Assembly: GCF_039993895.1 (NCBI RefSeq)
Contig: NZ_CP121194.1
Span: 186,001-250,000 of the forward strand
Length of the DNA: 64,000 nucleotides
From: Edaphobacter paludis
Lineage (GTDB): Bacteria; Acidobacteriota; Terriglobia; Terriglobales; Acidobacteriaceae
Direction: 5' to 3'
Shown: positions 1 to 9,296 of the stretch, one piece after another
Position numbering within the stretch: position 1 is the first letter of the stretch
Layout of the letters: each line of letters opens with the position of its first letter
The notes under the pieces: model-generated
The model's input: only the letters and a program-made list of their open reading frames with translations
Told to the model about the DNA's origin: nothing
The model's database searches: none
Translations under genes and position numbers: made by a program

Positions 1-301
1 ATCAGAGCAAGTAAACATGAGGGGTTGTGATAGCGCAATCATATCTAGCTTTCAAAACCAATTAGGACGATCGGCTTGCCAGAACGTTCAAAGGAACGGC
101 GATGCAGAGAGGCAATCGATGCATCGTTCCGGCGCCCTCACTCGCATCTCGTTCTCCCTCCGTTTGTGCATCAACTTCGGAGCAGTGAGGACAAATGCGA
201 AGGTAGCAATCGAAAACAGAGGCAGCGCGCCGCTGTCTCATACGAACTGGTATCAGCTCAGCAGTTGCACGTTTATTTATTAAGTAAGTAAGGAGTTGTA
301 C
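1..301. other. Non-coding region upstream of the GH38 gene
   Basis: I see no convincing gene here; the small open frames on both strands have no ribosome binding site or recognisable product. The stretch presumably holds the promoter of the GH38 gene. A 10-bp palindrome (CGATGCATCG, 117-126) is the only small symmetric element I noticed, and I cannot assign it a role. A clear AGGAG ribosome binding site lies at 291-295. Confidence 0.5.
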
Positions 302-3300
302 ATGACCTCTTTTTCGCGCCTTCATGCTGTAAGCAACTGCGCTGGAGTCTTGCTGACTTCGGCGTTATTGCTTACGCCGTTCGGCCCTTCCGCCAGTGCT
401 CAGCATCGAAGGCATGGCTCGGAAATTCCGGCAACGCTCTCTCCACAGTCGCAACAGGTGGTCGAACGCCTCGGCGCCTTTGACAACCTGCCCGCGGATT
501 CATGGCGGTCCCACGTCGGCAACGTCGCCCATGGCGAAGCAGTCGACCTGGACGATAGCAGCTGGCCCGTTGTAAAGCCCGGAACCGAGGCGACCAAAGA
601 CGCTGTCTGGTACCGCCAACTCGTCGAGATCCCTAAGACGCTGAACGGCTACGACCTTACCGGAGCCCGCATCTGGTTCAAGTTCAATGCTCGCGGCGAC
701 CGTTCGATGCCGCAGATCATCTACTTCAACGGCCGCCGTGTCGCTCTCGGCGACGATCTCGAGCCTATTGTTCTGTTCGATAACGCGAAACCTGGCGAAA
801 AGATCCTTGTCGCGGTCAAACTCCTGCCCACGGTCAGCGTGAAGAGATTCGGCGGGGCGGCGATGAAGATCGATTTTGCTTCCACAAGGCCGAATCCAGA
901 GGATCTGCGCGACGAGTTTATCTCTACCGCTTTGCTCGTTCCCTCGCTCTCGAAAGACGCCACCAAGGATTTTGCCACACTCCAGCATGCCATCACTTCA
1001 GTCGATCTGGGGGCGCTTGATTCGGGCAACCAGAAGAAGTTCGACGCATCCCTGACGGAAGCGAAGAACGAGATCGAACCGCTCAAGCCGATGCTCCAGC
1101 AGGCCACCTTTCATCTCACCGGCAACTCTCACATCGATGCGGCCTGGCTGTGGCCCCGCACTGAGACCGTGGATGTGGTGAAGCGGACCTTCGGCTCGGC
1201 ATTGCAGTTAATGAACGAGTATCCGAACTACACCTACACTCAGTCGGCCGCGCAGTACAACGAGTGGATGGCCGAGAAGTATCCTGAGATGAACGAAGAG
1301 ATCAAGAAGCGCATCAAGGAAGGCCGATGGGAGGTCGTCGGCGGCATGTGGGTTGAGCCTGACCTGAATATGCCCGACGGCGAGTCGCAGGTGCGCTCCA
1401 TCCTGCTCGGCAAGCGCTGGTTCCAGAAAGAGTATGGCGTCGATGTTCGCATCGGCTGGAATCCCGATTCTTTCGGTTACAACTGGCAGCTTCCGCAGAT
1501 CTACAAGCGCTCCGGTATCGACTACTTCGTCACCCAGAAGATGACCTGGAACGATACCAACCAGCTTCCGCTCAAGCTCTTCTGGTGGGAGGCGCCGGAC
1601 GGAAGCAAGGTACTGACCTACTTCCCCGAGGGCTATGGCAACACCGATCTCGGCCCGGTGAGACTCTCCAAAGATCTCGTGCAGGCACGGAAGCGTTCCC
1701 CCGGTCTCGACGAGATGATGGACTTGTATGGAGTCGGTGATCATGGCGGCGGCGCAACCCGTTCGGTGCTTGATCAGGGCGACCATTGGGCGGAGTCGGA
1801 CAAGATTGTGCCGAACATGAAGTATGGTCTCGCGCAGCCCTTCTTCACCCATGTCGAGCAGGAGATTGGCGGCGATTCCCCGACGTGGGACTACAAGTCC
1901 ATCGCCAAGGGATATACCTACCCAACGCCCGAGGAAGGCAAGATCCACATCCCGACTTGGAAGGATGAGCTGTATCTCGAGTATCACCGCGGCGTCTTTA
2001 CCACCCAGGCGAATCACAAACGCAACATGCGTGATAGCGAAGAATGGACGCTGAACGCAGAGAAGTATGCGTCACTGGCATGGCTCAATGGCGACTCCTA
2101 TCCTAACGCACGGTTTACCGACGCGTGGGAGAAGATCACCTTCAACCAGTTCCACGATCTTGCCGCGGGCTCCGGAATCGGCATCATCTACAAGGATGCG
2201 CAGAAGGACTACGACCAGGTTCGCTGGGAGACAAATGAAGTCTCGACCAAGGCACTCCATACGCTCTCGGCTGAGGTAGACACGCACACCGTCAGCGGCG
2301 TCCCTGTATTTGTCTTCAATCCACTTGCGTGGAAGCGTTCCGGCCTCGCCGAAGTAGATGTCCAGTTGCCAGCAGCATCGGCCCATGGCGTCTCCGTTCT
2401 GGACGCAAACAATCGTGTCCTGCCTTCGAAGGTGTTGTCGAGCGACTCGAAGACAAACTCCTACAAACTGCTGATCGATGCGAAGGACGTTCCTTCCATG
2501 GGTTACGAGGTGTTGCACGTTGTGCCGGAAACGAGGCCTTTCGTCAGCGACCTGAAAGCCAGCGGAACGACGCTGGAGAATGCGGCGCTTCGCGTCGTTG
2601 TCGATCCTTCGAATGGCTGCATTACGAGCCTGTTCGATAAGAAGTCAAACTTCGAGACGATTGCGAAGGGCGGCTGCGGCAACCAGCTTCAGACCTTCAA
2701 GGACACCCCCAAGGAATACGACGCGTGGAACATCGATCCAGGCACGCTCGACCACAACACTCCCATCGATCAGGTGGACTCCGTCCAGCTCATTGAGAAG
2801 GGACCGATGCGCGCAACGATCCGCGTGACGCGCACCTGGCAGAGTTCGAAGTTCGTCCAGGACATCACGCTCTATGCCGGTGCGGACACAGTCGTTGTTG
2901 GCAACGATATCGACTGGCACGAGACGCACGTATTGTTGAAGGCGGCGTTCCCACTCGCAGCATCCGGGCCAGAGGCGACGTACGAAATTCCCTACGGCAC
3001 AATCCAACGGGCAACCACGCGCAACAATAGCTGGGAGAAGGCGCGCTTCGAAGTGCCGGCCATACGCTGGGCTGATCTGGGCGATGAGCAGCATGGCTTC
3101 AGCCTGATCAACGCAACCAAGTATGGATATGACGGACAGGACAACGTGCTGCGGCTCTCGCTGCTGCGCTCTCCTGTGTCGCCGGATCCTGATGCCGATC
3201 GTGGTCCACACCACTTCAGCTACGAGCTTTATCCTCATGCCGGAACGTGGAAGAACGCGCGGACCGAGCGTGCAGGATACGAGTTCAACTACAAACTGCG

Positions 3301-3640
3301 TGCCAGCCAGGTCGAGTCGCACACGGGCAGTCTGCCTCGCGAGCATTCGTACATTTCGGTAACGCCGGAGAATGTTGTTCTGACCGCCGTCAAGAAGGCG
3401 GAAGATGACAACGGACTTATCTTCCGTGTGTTCGAGTGGGCGGGTAAACAGTCCGATGTGGTCTTCACCTTACCCAGGGGCGCGACCTCGGCGACAGAGA
3501 CCAACTTGATGGAGAAGCCAGTCGGCTCTCCGTTGAGTATCTCTGGAGATAAGGTCACAGTGCCAATCCATCCTTACGAAATCCTCTCCATCCGCGCGGA
3601 CTATCCTCATGAAAGCGCGGAGGCGAAGAACGAAAAATAG
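302..3640 (+). CDS. Secreted GH38 alpha-mannosidase
   Basis: Glycoside hydrolase of family 38 that removes alpha-linked mannose from glycans, probably in the periplasm or outside the cell. The start is ATG 302, six bases after AGGAG; an in-frame TTG at 296 lies too close to that site. The 1112-residue product begins with a signal peptide ending near the ASA-Q junction, then has a beta-sandwich-like N-terminal region (about 60-200). The GH38 catalytic part begins near residue 270: HIDAAWLWP carries the metal-binding His277 and Asp279, and the PDSFGYN segment carries the expected nucleophile Asp. A later FNQFHDLAAGSG segment supplies the further metal-binding His. C-terminal beta domains follow. 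Length fits bacterial long-form GH38 enzymes. A strong terminator follows directly. The family call is firm; the exact linkage cleaved is not visible. Confidence 0.93.
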   Translation: MTSFSRLHAVSNCAGVLLTSALLLTPFGPSASAQHRRHGSEIPATLSPQSQQVVERLGAFDNLPADSWRSHVGNVAHGEAVDLDDSSWPVVKPGTEATKDAVWYRQLVEIPKTLNGYDLTGARIWFKFNARGDRSMPQIIYFNGRRVALGDDLEPIVLFDNAKPGEKILVAVKLLPTVSVKRFGGAAMKIDFASTRPNPEDLRDEFISTALLVPSLSKDATKDFATLQHAITSVDLGALDSGNQKKFDASLTEAKNEIEPLKPMLQQATFHLTGNSHIDAAWLWPRTETVDVVKRTFGSALQLMNEYPNYTYTQSAAQYNEWMAEKYPEMNEEIKKRIKEGRWEVVGGMWVEPDLNMPDGESQVRSILLGKRWFQKEYGVDVRIGWNPDSFGYNWQLPQIYKRSGIDYFVTQKMTWNDTNQLPLKLFWWEAPDGSKVLTYFPEGYGNTDLGPVRLSKDLVQARKRSPGLDEMMDLYGVGDHGGGATRSVLDQGDHWAESDKIVPNMKYGLAQPFFTHVEQEIGGDSPTWDYKSIAKGYTYPTPEEGKIHIPTWKDELYLEYHRGVFTTQANHKRNMRDSEEWTLNAEKYASLAWLNGDSYPNARFTDAWEKITFNQFHDLAAGSGIGIIYKDAQKDYDQVRWETNEVSTKALHTLSAEVDTHTVSGVPVFVFNPLAWKRSGLAEVDVQLPAASAHGVSVLDANNRVLPSKVLSSDSKTNSYKLLIDAKDVPSMGYEVLHVVPETRPFVSDLKASGTTLENAALRVVVDPSNGCITSLFDKKSNFETIAKGGCGNQLQTFKDTPKEYDAWNIDPGTLDHNTPIDQVDSVQLIEKGPMRATIRVTRTWQSSKFVQDITLYAGADTVVVGNDIDWHETHVLLKAAFPLAASGPEATYEIPYGTIQRATTRNNSWEKARFEVPAIRWADLGDEQHGFSLINATKYGYDGQDNVLRLSLLRSPVSPDPDADRGPHHFSYELYPHAGTWKNARTERAGYEFNYKLRASQVESHTGSLPREHSYISVTPENVVLTAVKKAEDDNGLIFRVFEWAGKQSDVVFTLPRGATSATETNLMEKPVGSPLSISGDKVTVPIHPYEILSIRADYPHESAEAKNEK

Positions 3641-3659
3641 GTAGATCGAGTAGTAATAG

Positions 3660-3700
3660 AAACAGTGATGCCGCAGAGTGACTCTGCGGCATCACTGTTT
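3660..3700 (+). terminator. Very strong intrinsic terminator after GH38
   Basis: A perfect inverted repeat with 20-base arms (3660-3679 and 3681-3700) around a single central G. It can fold as a 19-bp stem with a TGA loop. It begins with AAAC and ends with GTTT, so it could act in both directions. It separates the GH38 gene from receptor A. Confidence 0.85.
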
Positions 3701-4021
3701 AAGGGTGCTTCTATCTGTAACCCCGGCTGGTATCAATAACAACGAGTCATCAACGTCAGGGCGGCCAATAATCTTTGCCGGGACAAACCCTGTCAGTCCT
3801 TCCGCATCACATCGCTTGTCGGTCTGTGTTCGACTTTCGGCGCTCCCACTGCCGCTAATGCCCTAATCATTTCGAAGCCGCCGGCGTACTTTGTTCTTAA
3901 GGAGACCCGGAGGCGCATAAACACAAGTTCAAAGAATAAGCGGCTCATTCCCGAACAGGCATCACCCTGTCGGCAAAGAATGGCCGAGACAAAGACGCAG
4001 CGACTTTTTCGGAGGCAGTTC
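3701..4021. other. Non-coding leader region of receptor A
   Basis: No gene is supported here. The region should contain the promoter and leader of receptor A. I find neither the TTTTAGTTGACA box nor the LacI-type dyads seen upstream of receptors C and D. A GGAGG ribosome binding site at 4011-4015 sets the receptor start. Confidence 0.45.
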
Positions 4022-7000
4022 ATGAACACCAGATATTCCAGCTTCTTTCTTCGCCTCACGCTCATCGCATTTGTCCTGTACCTGGCCAGACCAGCGTACG
4101 GACAATTCAATGCCAGCCTCTCCGGAACGGTGCAGGATTCGACAGGCGCCATCATTCCCAATGCGACCGTGACGTTGACTGAGCCTGCCACCCATCAAAC
4201 GCTGAAGGCGACGACCAGCAGCGATGGCGTTTACCACTTCAATGAACTGCCTCCGGCACATTACACTCTGGCGGTCACGGCCAGCGGCTTCAAGGCGTCT
4301 ACATTCGCCGATGTCGCACTTTCGGCAGAGACACCGCGGAATTTGAACGTGACCCTCAGCACCGGCGATGTCTCGGAGACGGTGACCGTCAATGCCAATG
4401 AGGTCTCCGCACTCCAAAGCGCAGACGCAAGCATCGGTAGCACAATCTCTAACGAAGCGATCCAGCGTCTGCCAGTCATCGGCGGAAACCCGTATGAGCT
4501 GCTGCGGACCTCTCCCGGCATTACCGGAGACGGCGCGCGCGCCGGCAACGGCAACGCCGTCTATCTGCCGAACGGTGCCGGCCCAGGAGGATCGTCGCGC
4601 GGCATCTTCCAGACCGAAAACCAGACACAGATTTCAGCGAATGGCCAGCCAGTAGCGGCTAACACCTATAGCGTCGATGGCGTTACCGTAGATTCCCTCA
4701 CACATGGCGGCGCTGCAGTAGTCACTCCCAATCAGGAAGCCATCGGCCAGATTACGGTTCTTTCGACCTCATACGATGCCGCCGACGGCCGCAACTCGGG
4801 CGCTCAGATCAAAGTTGTGACCAAGAGTGGAACCAACGATCTGCATGGTTCACTCTACTTCCTATACGACGAGCCCGGCCTTAACGCCTTCGCCAAGTAT
4901 GGTGGCCCCGACGGTCAACTGCCGCTTCGCGTTGAGACGAAACAACGCACCTACGATGCCTCTCTCGGCGGCCCCATGATCAAAGACAAACTATTCGGAT
5001 TCGCTTCCTACTCCGGATTCGGCCTGGGTGCGAATACCACAATCTCACAGTATATTGAAACTCCCGAATACAGATCGCTCGTCGCAGCCCAGCGCCCCGG
5101 AGGCATCACCACCACCATCGTTACCTCCCCCGGCGTTACCCCGCGCATCGTCAACCTTCTTTCCATGGATTGCTCTGCCTACGCCAACAATCCCGGTCTT
5201 TATACGCCCGTCAATGGGGTGCCCCAGACTGCGTCCGGAGGCCCTTACTGCAAACCAGCGGGCAGTGGAGTCGATATCGGCTCTCCCACGGCAGGTGGAG
5301 CGTCCCAACTGGGCATGTACACGCCATCCGCGGCGACCAACCCTGCTACCTACATCGGCGGCGGCCTGGATGGCATACCCGATATAGAGTATGCGCAGCT
5401 TCTGGTGCCCAATCATTCTCGGGGAAATCAGTTCAACGGTCGGGTCGACTGGTACGCAACGGCGAAGGACCAATTCGCCGGCAGCTTCTATCTCACCAAG
5501 CTCGACAGCTACGGCACCAGCGGCGCGGCCGATTCACGCCCGCAGTCCGATGTCCCTTTCAAGCCTCTCAATACCGCCGTCACCCTTATCTATATCCACA
5601 CGTTTTCGCCAAGCTGGCTGAATGAGCTACGCGGCAATGGCACCCGTTTCGCCGAAAACGCCCTTCGCGACGGCGCGGGCACGATCAACTACGGCATACC
5701 CTACATCAATGTCCAGGGCATGCCCTTCTCCAACACGCTCAACTTCGGGGTCCAGCAAGGTAGCACCAATCCTGCGATCTTTGCCGAAAATACCTACGAG
5801 GTTCGCGATCAGGTCACCCATACCTTTGGCTCCCATACGCTGCGGATCGGAGGCGAGGTCCGTTTCGAGCAAGACAATGACAAGCTGGCCGGAACCACGC
5901 GCCCTGTCTATGCCATGCAGGGCCTTTGGAACTTTGCCAACGATGCGCCCATCTTCGAGAGCATCACGGCAAGCACAGTAACGGGGGGACCGCCCGACAC
6001 CCAGCTCTACCTTCGCTCGAAGGACATCGCGCTCTACGCCCAGCACGACTGGAAGGTAACGCCGACTCTCACTCTCAACACCGGCTTTCGTTATGAGATT
6101 TACACACCGCTTAGCAACAAGACCGGCAACATCAGCAAGCCCGTACTCGGTCCGGCCGGCTCCGAACTCTCCGGTATGACGCTTGTTCCCACGCACGATC
6201 TCTACAACACAGACTACGGTCACTACGCGCCGAAGGTCGGTTTTGCGTGGACCCCGTCCATCTATAACGGCAACGTTGTCCTGCGTGGCGGCTTCGCCGT
6301 CGCCTACAACCATCTCGATGCCGGCCTGTTCAACACGCAGGCCATCGACAACGCTCCCGGAGCCGCGACCTTCAACGTCTGCTGCGGCCAGGACACCAGT
6401 CCTTTCGCCGCCGGTCAGATCAAGTACTCCCTCGGCACCAGCATCTCCCCCGACAGCTATCCTGCAAACCCGGCATTCGCGGGCGGAGTCAACGCCAACG
6501 GCTTCCCTAAAAACGGCTCCCAGATCGAGTTGTATGGCGTCTCCGGCCGCATCCGGAATCCAGTTAGCTATCTCTATTCGCTTGAGACACAAACTCAATT
6601 GCCCTCGAAGATCGTCCTGACCGTCGGCTACGGAGGCAGCCTTGCCCGGCACAACCCCCGCCTGGTCAACCAGAACTTCCTTTATAACAACACCGGTTCT
6701 CCGACCTATGCCGCTTACTTTGCCTCGACCGACTCCGTGCAGGCTTACAACTCCCTGAACGTCCGCGTCGCCCGCACCTTGAGCCATGGCTTCCAGATCG
6801 AAGGCAACTATACCTTCTCCAAGAATATGGACCAGGTCTCGAACGGAGACGGCGCCAACTCCAACGCCAACCAGACCAATCCGGCGAACAACAAGTCGGA
6901 GTATGGCCCTTCCGACTACGACACGCGCAACCGATTTACCATCTCGGCCCTCTATACGACGCCCAAAGTGCACTCCAGCAACTTCCTCGTCAAAGCTGTC

Positions 7001-7573
7001 GCGAACGGCTGGCAGGCAAACACCATCATCACTGCTCACTCAGGCTTCCCCTGGACGCCCGTAACCTACAACCTGCAATCGAATATCGTTCCCAATGCAG
7101 CCACGGTTTCGCCCACTCGCCCAATCGGCATCCTGTACGGCGCCGGTCCGATCGGTCGTAGCTGTTCGAATGGCGCCTTCGTCAGCGGCTCTAACTTCCC
7201 GGATAGGACCATCGCCGGCGGAGCCTCCGGCACGGCAGGTGGTCAGAATTACTTCGATACCACCGCGCCCACCCCGCCCCCGGGACAAAACTACGTCTAC
7301 ACCCCCGGCATCGGCCGCAACAGCTTTACTGGCCCCTGCTATCGGGACGTCGACATCAGTCTCGCCAAAGAAGTGCAGTTTGAAGCTCTCAGCCACACCG
7401 CAACCCTGCGCTTCCAGGCGAATATGTTCAACGCCTTCAACCTGCTCAACCTGACTCCTATCAAGAACGGCAACTCCGACCCCGCAGCCAATATTCAGAA
7501 CGCGGACTTTGGCAAAGCGTCGAGCGCCGATGCTGGACGCCAGATTGAGTTCCTCATGCGACTAAACTTCTAA
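4022..7573 (+). CDS. TonB-dependent receptor A (Oar-like, carboxypeptidase-regulatory N-domain)
   Basis: Outer-membrane receptor that imports a large substrate using TonB energy. ATG 4022 is chosen because GGAGG at 4011-4015 is six bases upstream; a longer frame from 3980 has no such site. The 1183-residue product has a signal peptide (RLTLIAFVLYLARPAYG), a carboxypeptidase-regulatory-like beta domain (about 30-110; SGTVQDSTGAIIPNATVTL), a plug domain with a Gly/Asn-rich segment (GIFQTENQTQISANGQ), and a long beta-barrel ending in Phe (RLNF), typical of outer-membrane barrels. It is clearly paralogous to receptor D, with the same GIFQTEN, VDG and SGAQIKV blocks. No SusD-like gene is nearby. 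A hairpin and a GH39 gene follow, which suggests an oligosaccharide ligand, but that is inference. Confidence 0.92.
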   Translation: MNTRYSSFFLRLTLIAFVLYLARPAYGQFNASLSGTVQDSTGAIIPNATVTLTEPATHQTLKATTSSDGVYHFNELPPAHYTLAVTASGFKASTFADVALSAETPRNLNVTLSTGDVSETVTVNANEVSALQSADASIGSTISNEAIQRLPVIGGNPYELLRTSPGITGDGARAGNGNAVYLPNGAGPGGSSRGIFQTENQTQISANGQPVAANTYSVDGVTVDSLTHGGAAVVTPNQEAIGQITVLSTSYDAADGRNSGAQIKVVTKSGTNDLHGSLYFLYDEPGLNAFAKYGGPDGQLPLRVETKQRTYDASLGGPMIKDKLFGFASYSGFGLGANTTISQYIETPEYRSLVAAQRPGGITTTIVTSPGVTPRIVNLLSMDCSAYANNPGLYTPVNGVPQTASGGPYCKPAGSGVDIGSPTAGGASQLGMYTPSAATNPATYIGGGLDGIPDIEYAQLLVPNHSRGNQFNGRVDWYATAKDQFAGSFYLTKLDSYGTSGAADSRPQSDVPFKPLNTAVTLIYIHTFSPSWLNELRGNGTRFAENALRDGAGTINYGIPYINVQGMPFSNTLNFGVQQGSTNPAIFAENTYEVRDQVTHTFGSHTLRIGGEVRFEQDNDKLAGTTRPVYAMQGLWNFANDAPIFESITASTVTGGPPDTQLYLRSKDIALYAQHDWKVTPTLTLNTGFRYEIYTPLSNKTGNISKPVLGPAGSELSGMTLVPTHDLYNTDYGHYAPKVGFAWTPSIYNGNVVLRGGFAVAYNHLDAGLFNTQAIDNAPGAATFNVCCGQDTSPFAAGQIKYSLGTSISPDSYPANPAFAGGVNANGFPKNGSQIELYGVSGRIRNPVSYLYSLETQTQLPSKIVLTVGYGGSLARHNPRLVNQNFLYNNTGSPTYAAYFASTDSVQAYNSLNVRVARTLSHGFQIEGNYTFSKNMDQVSNGDGANSNANQTNPANNKSEYGPSDYDTRNRFTISALYTTPKVHSSNFLVKAVANGWQANTIITAHSGFPWTPVTYNLQSNIVPNAATVSPTRPIGILYGAGPIGRSCSNGAFVSGSNFPDRTIAGGASGTAGGQNYFDTTAPTPPPGQNYVYTPGIGRNSFTGPCYRDVDISLAKEVQFEALSHTATLRFQANMFNAFNLLNLTPIKNGNSDPAANIQNADFGKASSADAGRQIEFLMRLNF

Positions 7574-7586
7574 TTTGGGATACATG

Positions 7587-7614
7587 AAAGGCGGAGCCCA
7601 TCCGCTCCGCCTTT
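7587..7614 (+). terminator. Hairpin between receptor A and GH39
   Basis: Perfect 11-bp stem AAAGGCGGAGC / GCTCCGCCTTT (7587-7597 and 7604-7614) with a six-base loop, 13 bases after the receptor stop. It ends in TTT followed by C, so it is likely an intrinsic terminator or attenuator that lowers expression of the following gene. Receptor D has a hairpin at the same place before its own GH39 gene. Confidence 0.75.
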
Positions 7615-7637
7615 CAACTAAACATCTGGAGCGCTCG

Positions 7638-9266
7638 ATGAACTTATTTTCACGCCACCTACCGTCTGTGGGCTCAGCAGTCCTCCTCTCTTTCTGCATG
7701 GGGCTCCAATCTCCAGCCCAGGCCCCCAGCGCATCGAAGATAGAGACCATCAGCGTCAATACGAAAGCGCCCACCACTCCCTTCCCCCACTTCTGGGAAC
7801 AGACCTTCGGCTCTGGCCGCGCCATCCTCTCGCTTCGTCAGGACTATCGCGAAGACCTCCGCACCGTAAAGCAAGCCACCGACTTCAAATCGGTTCGCTT
7901 CCACGGCATTTTCATGGATGACGTCGGTCTCTACGACCCCGACCGCAAGCCCATCAAGTTTGCCCAGATGACGAACGCCGAAGCGGCCCCCGAGGCATCG
8001 GATGCAGGAATCTACAACTTCTCTTACATCGACCATATCTACGATGGCCTTCTGGCCAATGGTGTCCGTCCTTTCGTCGAACTCAGCTTCATGCCGAAGA
8101 AGATGGCCTCCGACCCCAACGCGCTGCACGCCTTCTGGTACAAACAGAACGTCTCCCCGCCAAAGGACTATAAGCTCTGGGACGACATGATCACCGCCTT
8201 CGCCCAACATCTCGTCGACCGTTACGGCATTGACGAAGTAGCGCAGTGGGATTTCGAGGTCTGGAACGAGCCCAACATCGACTTCTGGGGCGGCAACCCG
8301 AAACAGCCCACCTACTTCGAGCTATACGATCACACCGCTCGCGCTATCAAGAAGGTCAACAGCCGCCTCCGCGTTGGCGGCCCCTCAACCGCGCAAGCCG
8401 CATGGGTCGCCGCATTCCTCGATCACTGCAAGCAGAACAATATCCCCGTCGATTTCGTCAGCACCCACGTCTACGGCAACGACACCGCAAAGAACGTCCT
8501 CGGCACCGACGAGAACATTCCCCGCGACCGCATGGTCTGCCGCGCCGTCAAGATGGTGCACAACGAAATCACCGCCTCGCCCTACCCCAAAATCCCGCTC
8601 ATCATGAGCGAGTACAACGCCAGCTACGCCAACGAGCCCGACGTAACCGACAGCATCTACATGGGGCCCTGGCTGGCCACCACCATCAGCCAGTGCGACG
8701 GTCTTACCCAGTCCATGAGCTACTGGTCTTTCTCCGATGTCTTTGAAGAGCAGGGCGTCGTGCGCACACCGTTCTACGGCGGCTTCGGTCTTCTTGCTGA
8801 AGACGACATCCCCAAGCCCGCGCTTAACGCCTTTGCCATGCTTCACCATTTGGGCGACCGCCGTATTAAGCTTGACTCCGACTCCGCCCTCGCCACCCGC
8901 AGCGCGGACGGTTCCATCGCAGTCGCGCTTTGGAACTATGCGGCACCCTACGGCACTGGTGCGGCCTACACCCCTCCACCAGCGACCGCCGCCCCATCTA
9001 AAACCTTTATTCTCAAGCTGGAAGGCGCAGCCTCGACTGCACCTATAGAAATCTGGCGACTCGACGCCGACCACGGCAACGTGCTCAAGACCTACGACGC
9101 AATGGGGCGCCCCGCGTTCCCCAGCCGCGATCAAATCGCCAAACTCCGCGAAGCAGGCAAGCCCTCGCCGCCGGAAGCTTCATCACTCAAAAACGGCAGC
9201 CTCACTATCGCCATCCCACCGCAAGGCCTTGTCCTCGTCAAACTTGGCGGCAAGGCAACCGATTAA
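7638..9266 (+). CDS. Secreted GH39-type glycosidase, copy 1
   Basis: Retaining glycosidase of the GH39 (beta-xylosidase / alpha-L-iduronidase) group. ATG 7638 has GGAG six bases upstream and leaves the terminator hairpin outside the gene. The 542-residue product has a signal peptide (VGSAVLLSFCMGLQSPAQA) and a TIM-barrel. WNEPNI holds the expected acid/base Glu211, and MSEYNAS holds the expected nucleophile Glu325. Conserved HFWE and FGSGRA segments occur near the N-terminus of the mature protein. It is a clear paralogue of the gene at 59543-61054 (shared blocks such as YGIDEV, FEVWNEPNIDFW, YFELYDHTAR, SFSDVFEE). It follows receptor A, so it may cut the ligand before or after import. Substrate is not visible from sequence. 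Confidence 0.9.
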   Translation: MNLFSRHLPSVGSAVLLSFCMGLQSPAQAPSASKIETISVNTKAPTTPFPHFWEQTFGSGRAILSLRQDYREDLRTVKQATDFKSVRFHGIFMDDVGLYDPDRKPIKFAQMTNAEAAPEASDAGIYNFSYIDHIYDGLLANGVRPFVELSFMPKKMASDPNALHAFWYKQNVSPPKDYKLWDDMITAFAQHLVDRYGIDEVAQWDFEVWNEPNIDFWGGNPKQPTYFELYDHTARAIKKVNSRLRVGGPSTAQAAWVAAFLDHCKQNNIPVDFVSTHVYGNDTAKNVLGTDENIPRDRMVCRAVKMVHNEITASPYPKIPLIMSEYNASYANEPDVTDSIYMGPWLATTISQCDGLTQSMSYWSFSDVFEEQGVVRTPFYGGFGLLAEDDIPKPALNAFAMLHHLGDRRIKLDSDSALATRSADGSIAVALWNYAAPYGTGAAYTPPPATAAPSKTFILKLEGAASTAPIEIWRLDADHGNVLKTYDAMGRPAFPSRDQIAKLREAGKPSPPEASSLKNGSLTIAIPPQGLVLVKLGGKATD

Positions 9267-9267
9267 A

Positions 9268-9283
9268 GAGATAGTTGCACAGG
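9268..9283 (+). repeat. Short repeat shared with 61728-61743
   Basis: Sixteen bases (GAGATAGTTGCACAGG) are identical to 61728-61743, and 19 of the first 20 bases agree. Here it follows the GH39 copy 1 stop; at the other site it overlaps the stop of a debranching-enzyme fragment, about 670 bases after GH39 copy 2. Beyond it the two sites show only weak further similarity. Confidence 0.4.
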
Positions 9284-9296
9284 GAGCAGGGAGAAT

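Noticed and set aside
17..325. Several short frames on both strands before GH38
   Set aside because: No ribosome sites and mutually overlapping; the region is better read as promoter sequence.
5627..7039. A 470-residue open frame antisense to receptor A
   Set aside because: It mirrors the codon bias of the receptor gene, has no ribosome site or recognisable domain, and similar long antisense frames lie under several other genes here (for example 1208-2017).
4022..9266. SusC/SusD-type polysaccharide locus
   Set aside because: The receptor has a regulatory-like N-domain but no SusD-like gene is present in the window; the Oar-like acidobacterial type fits better.
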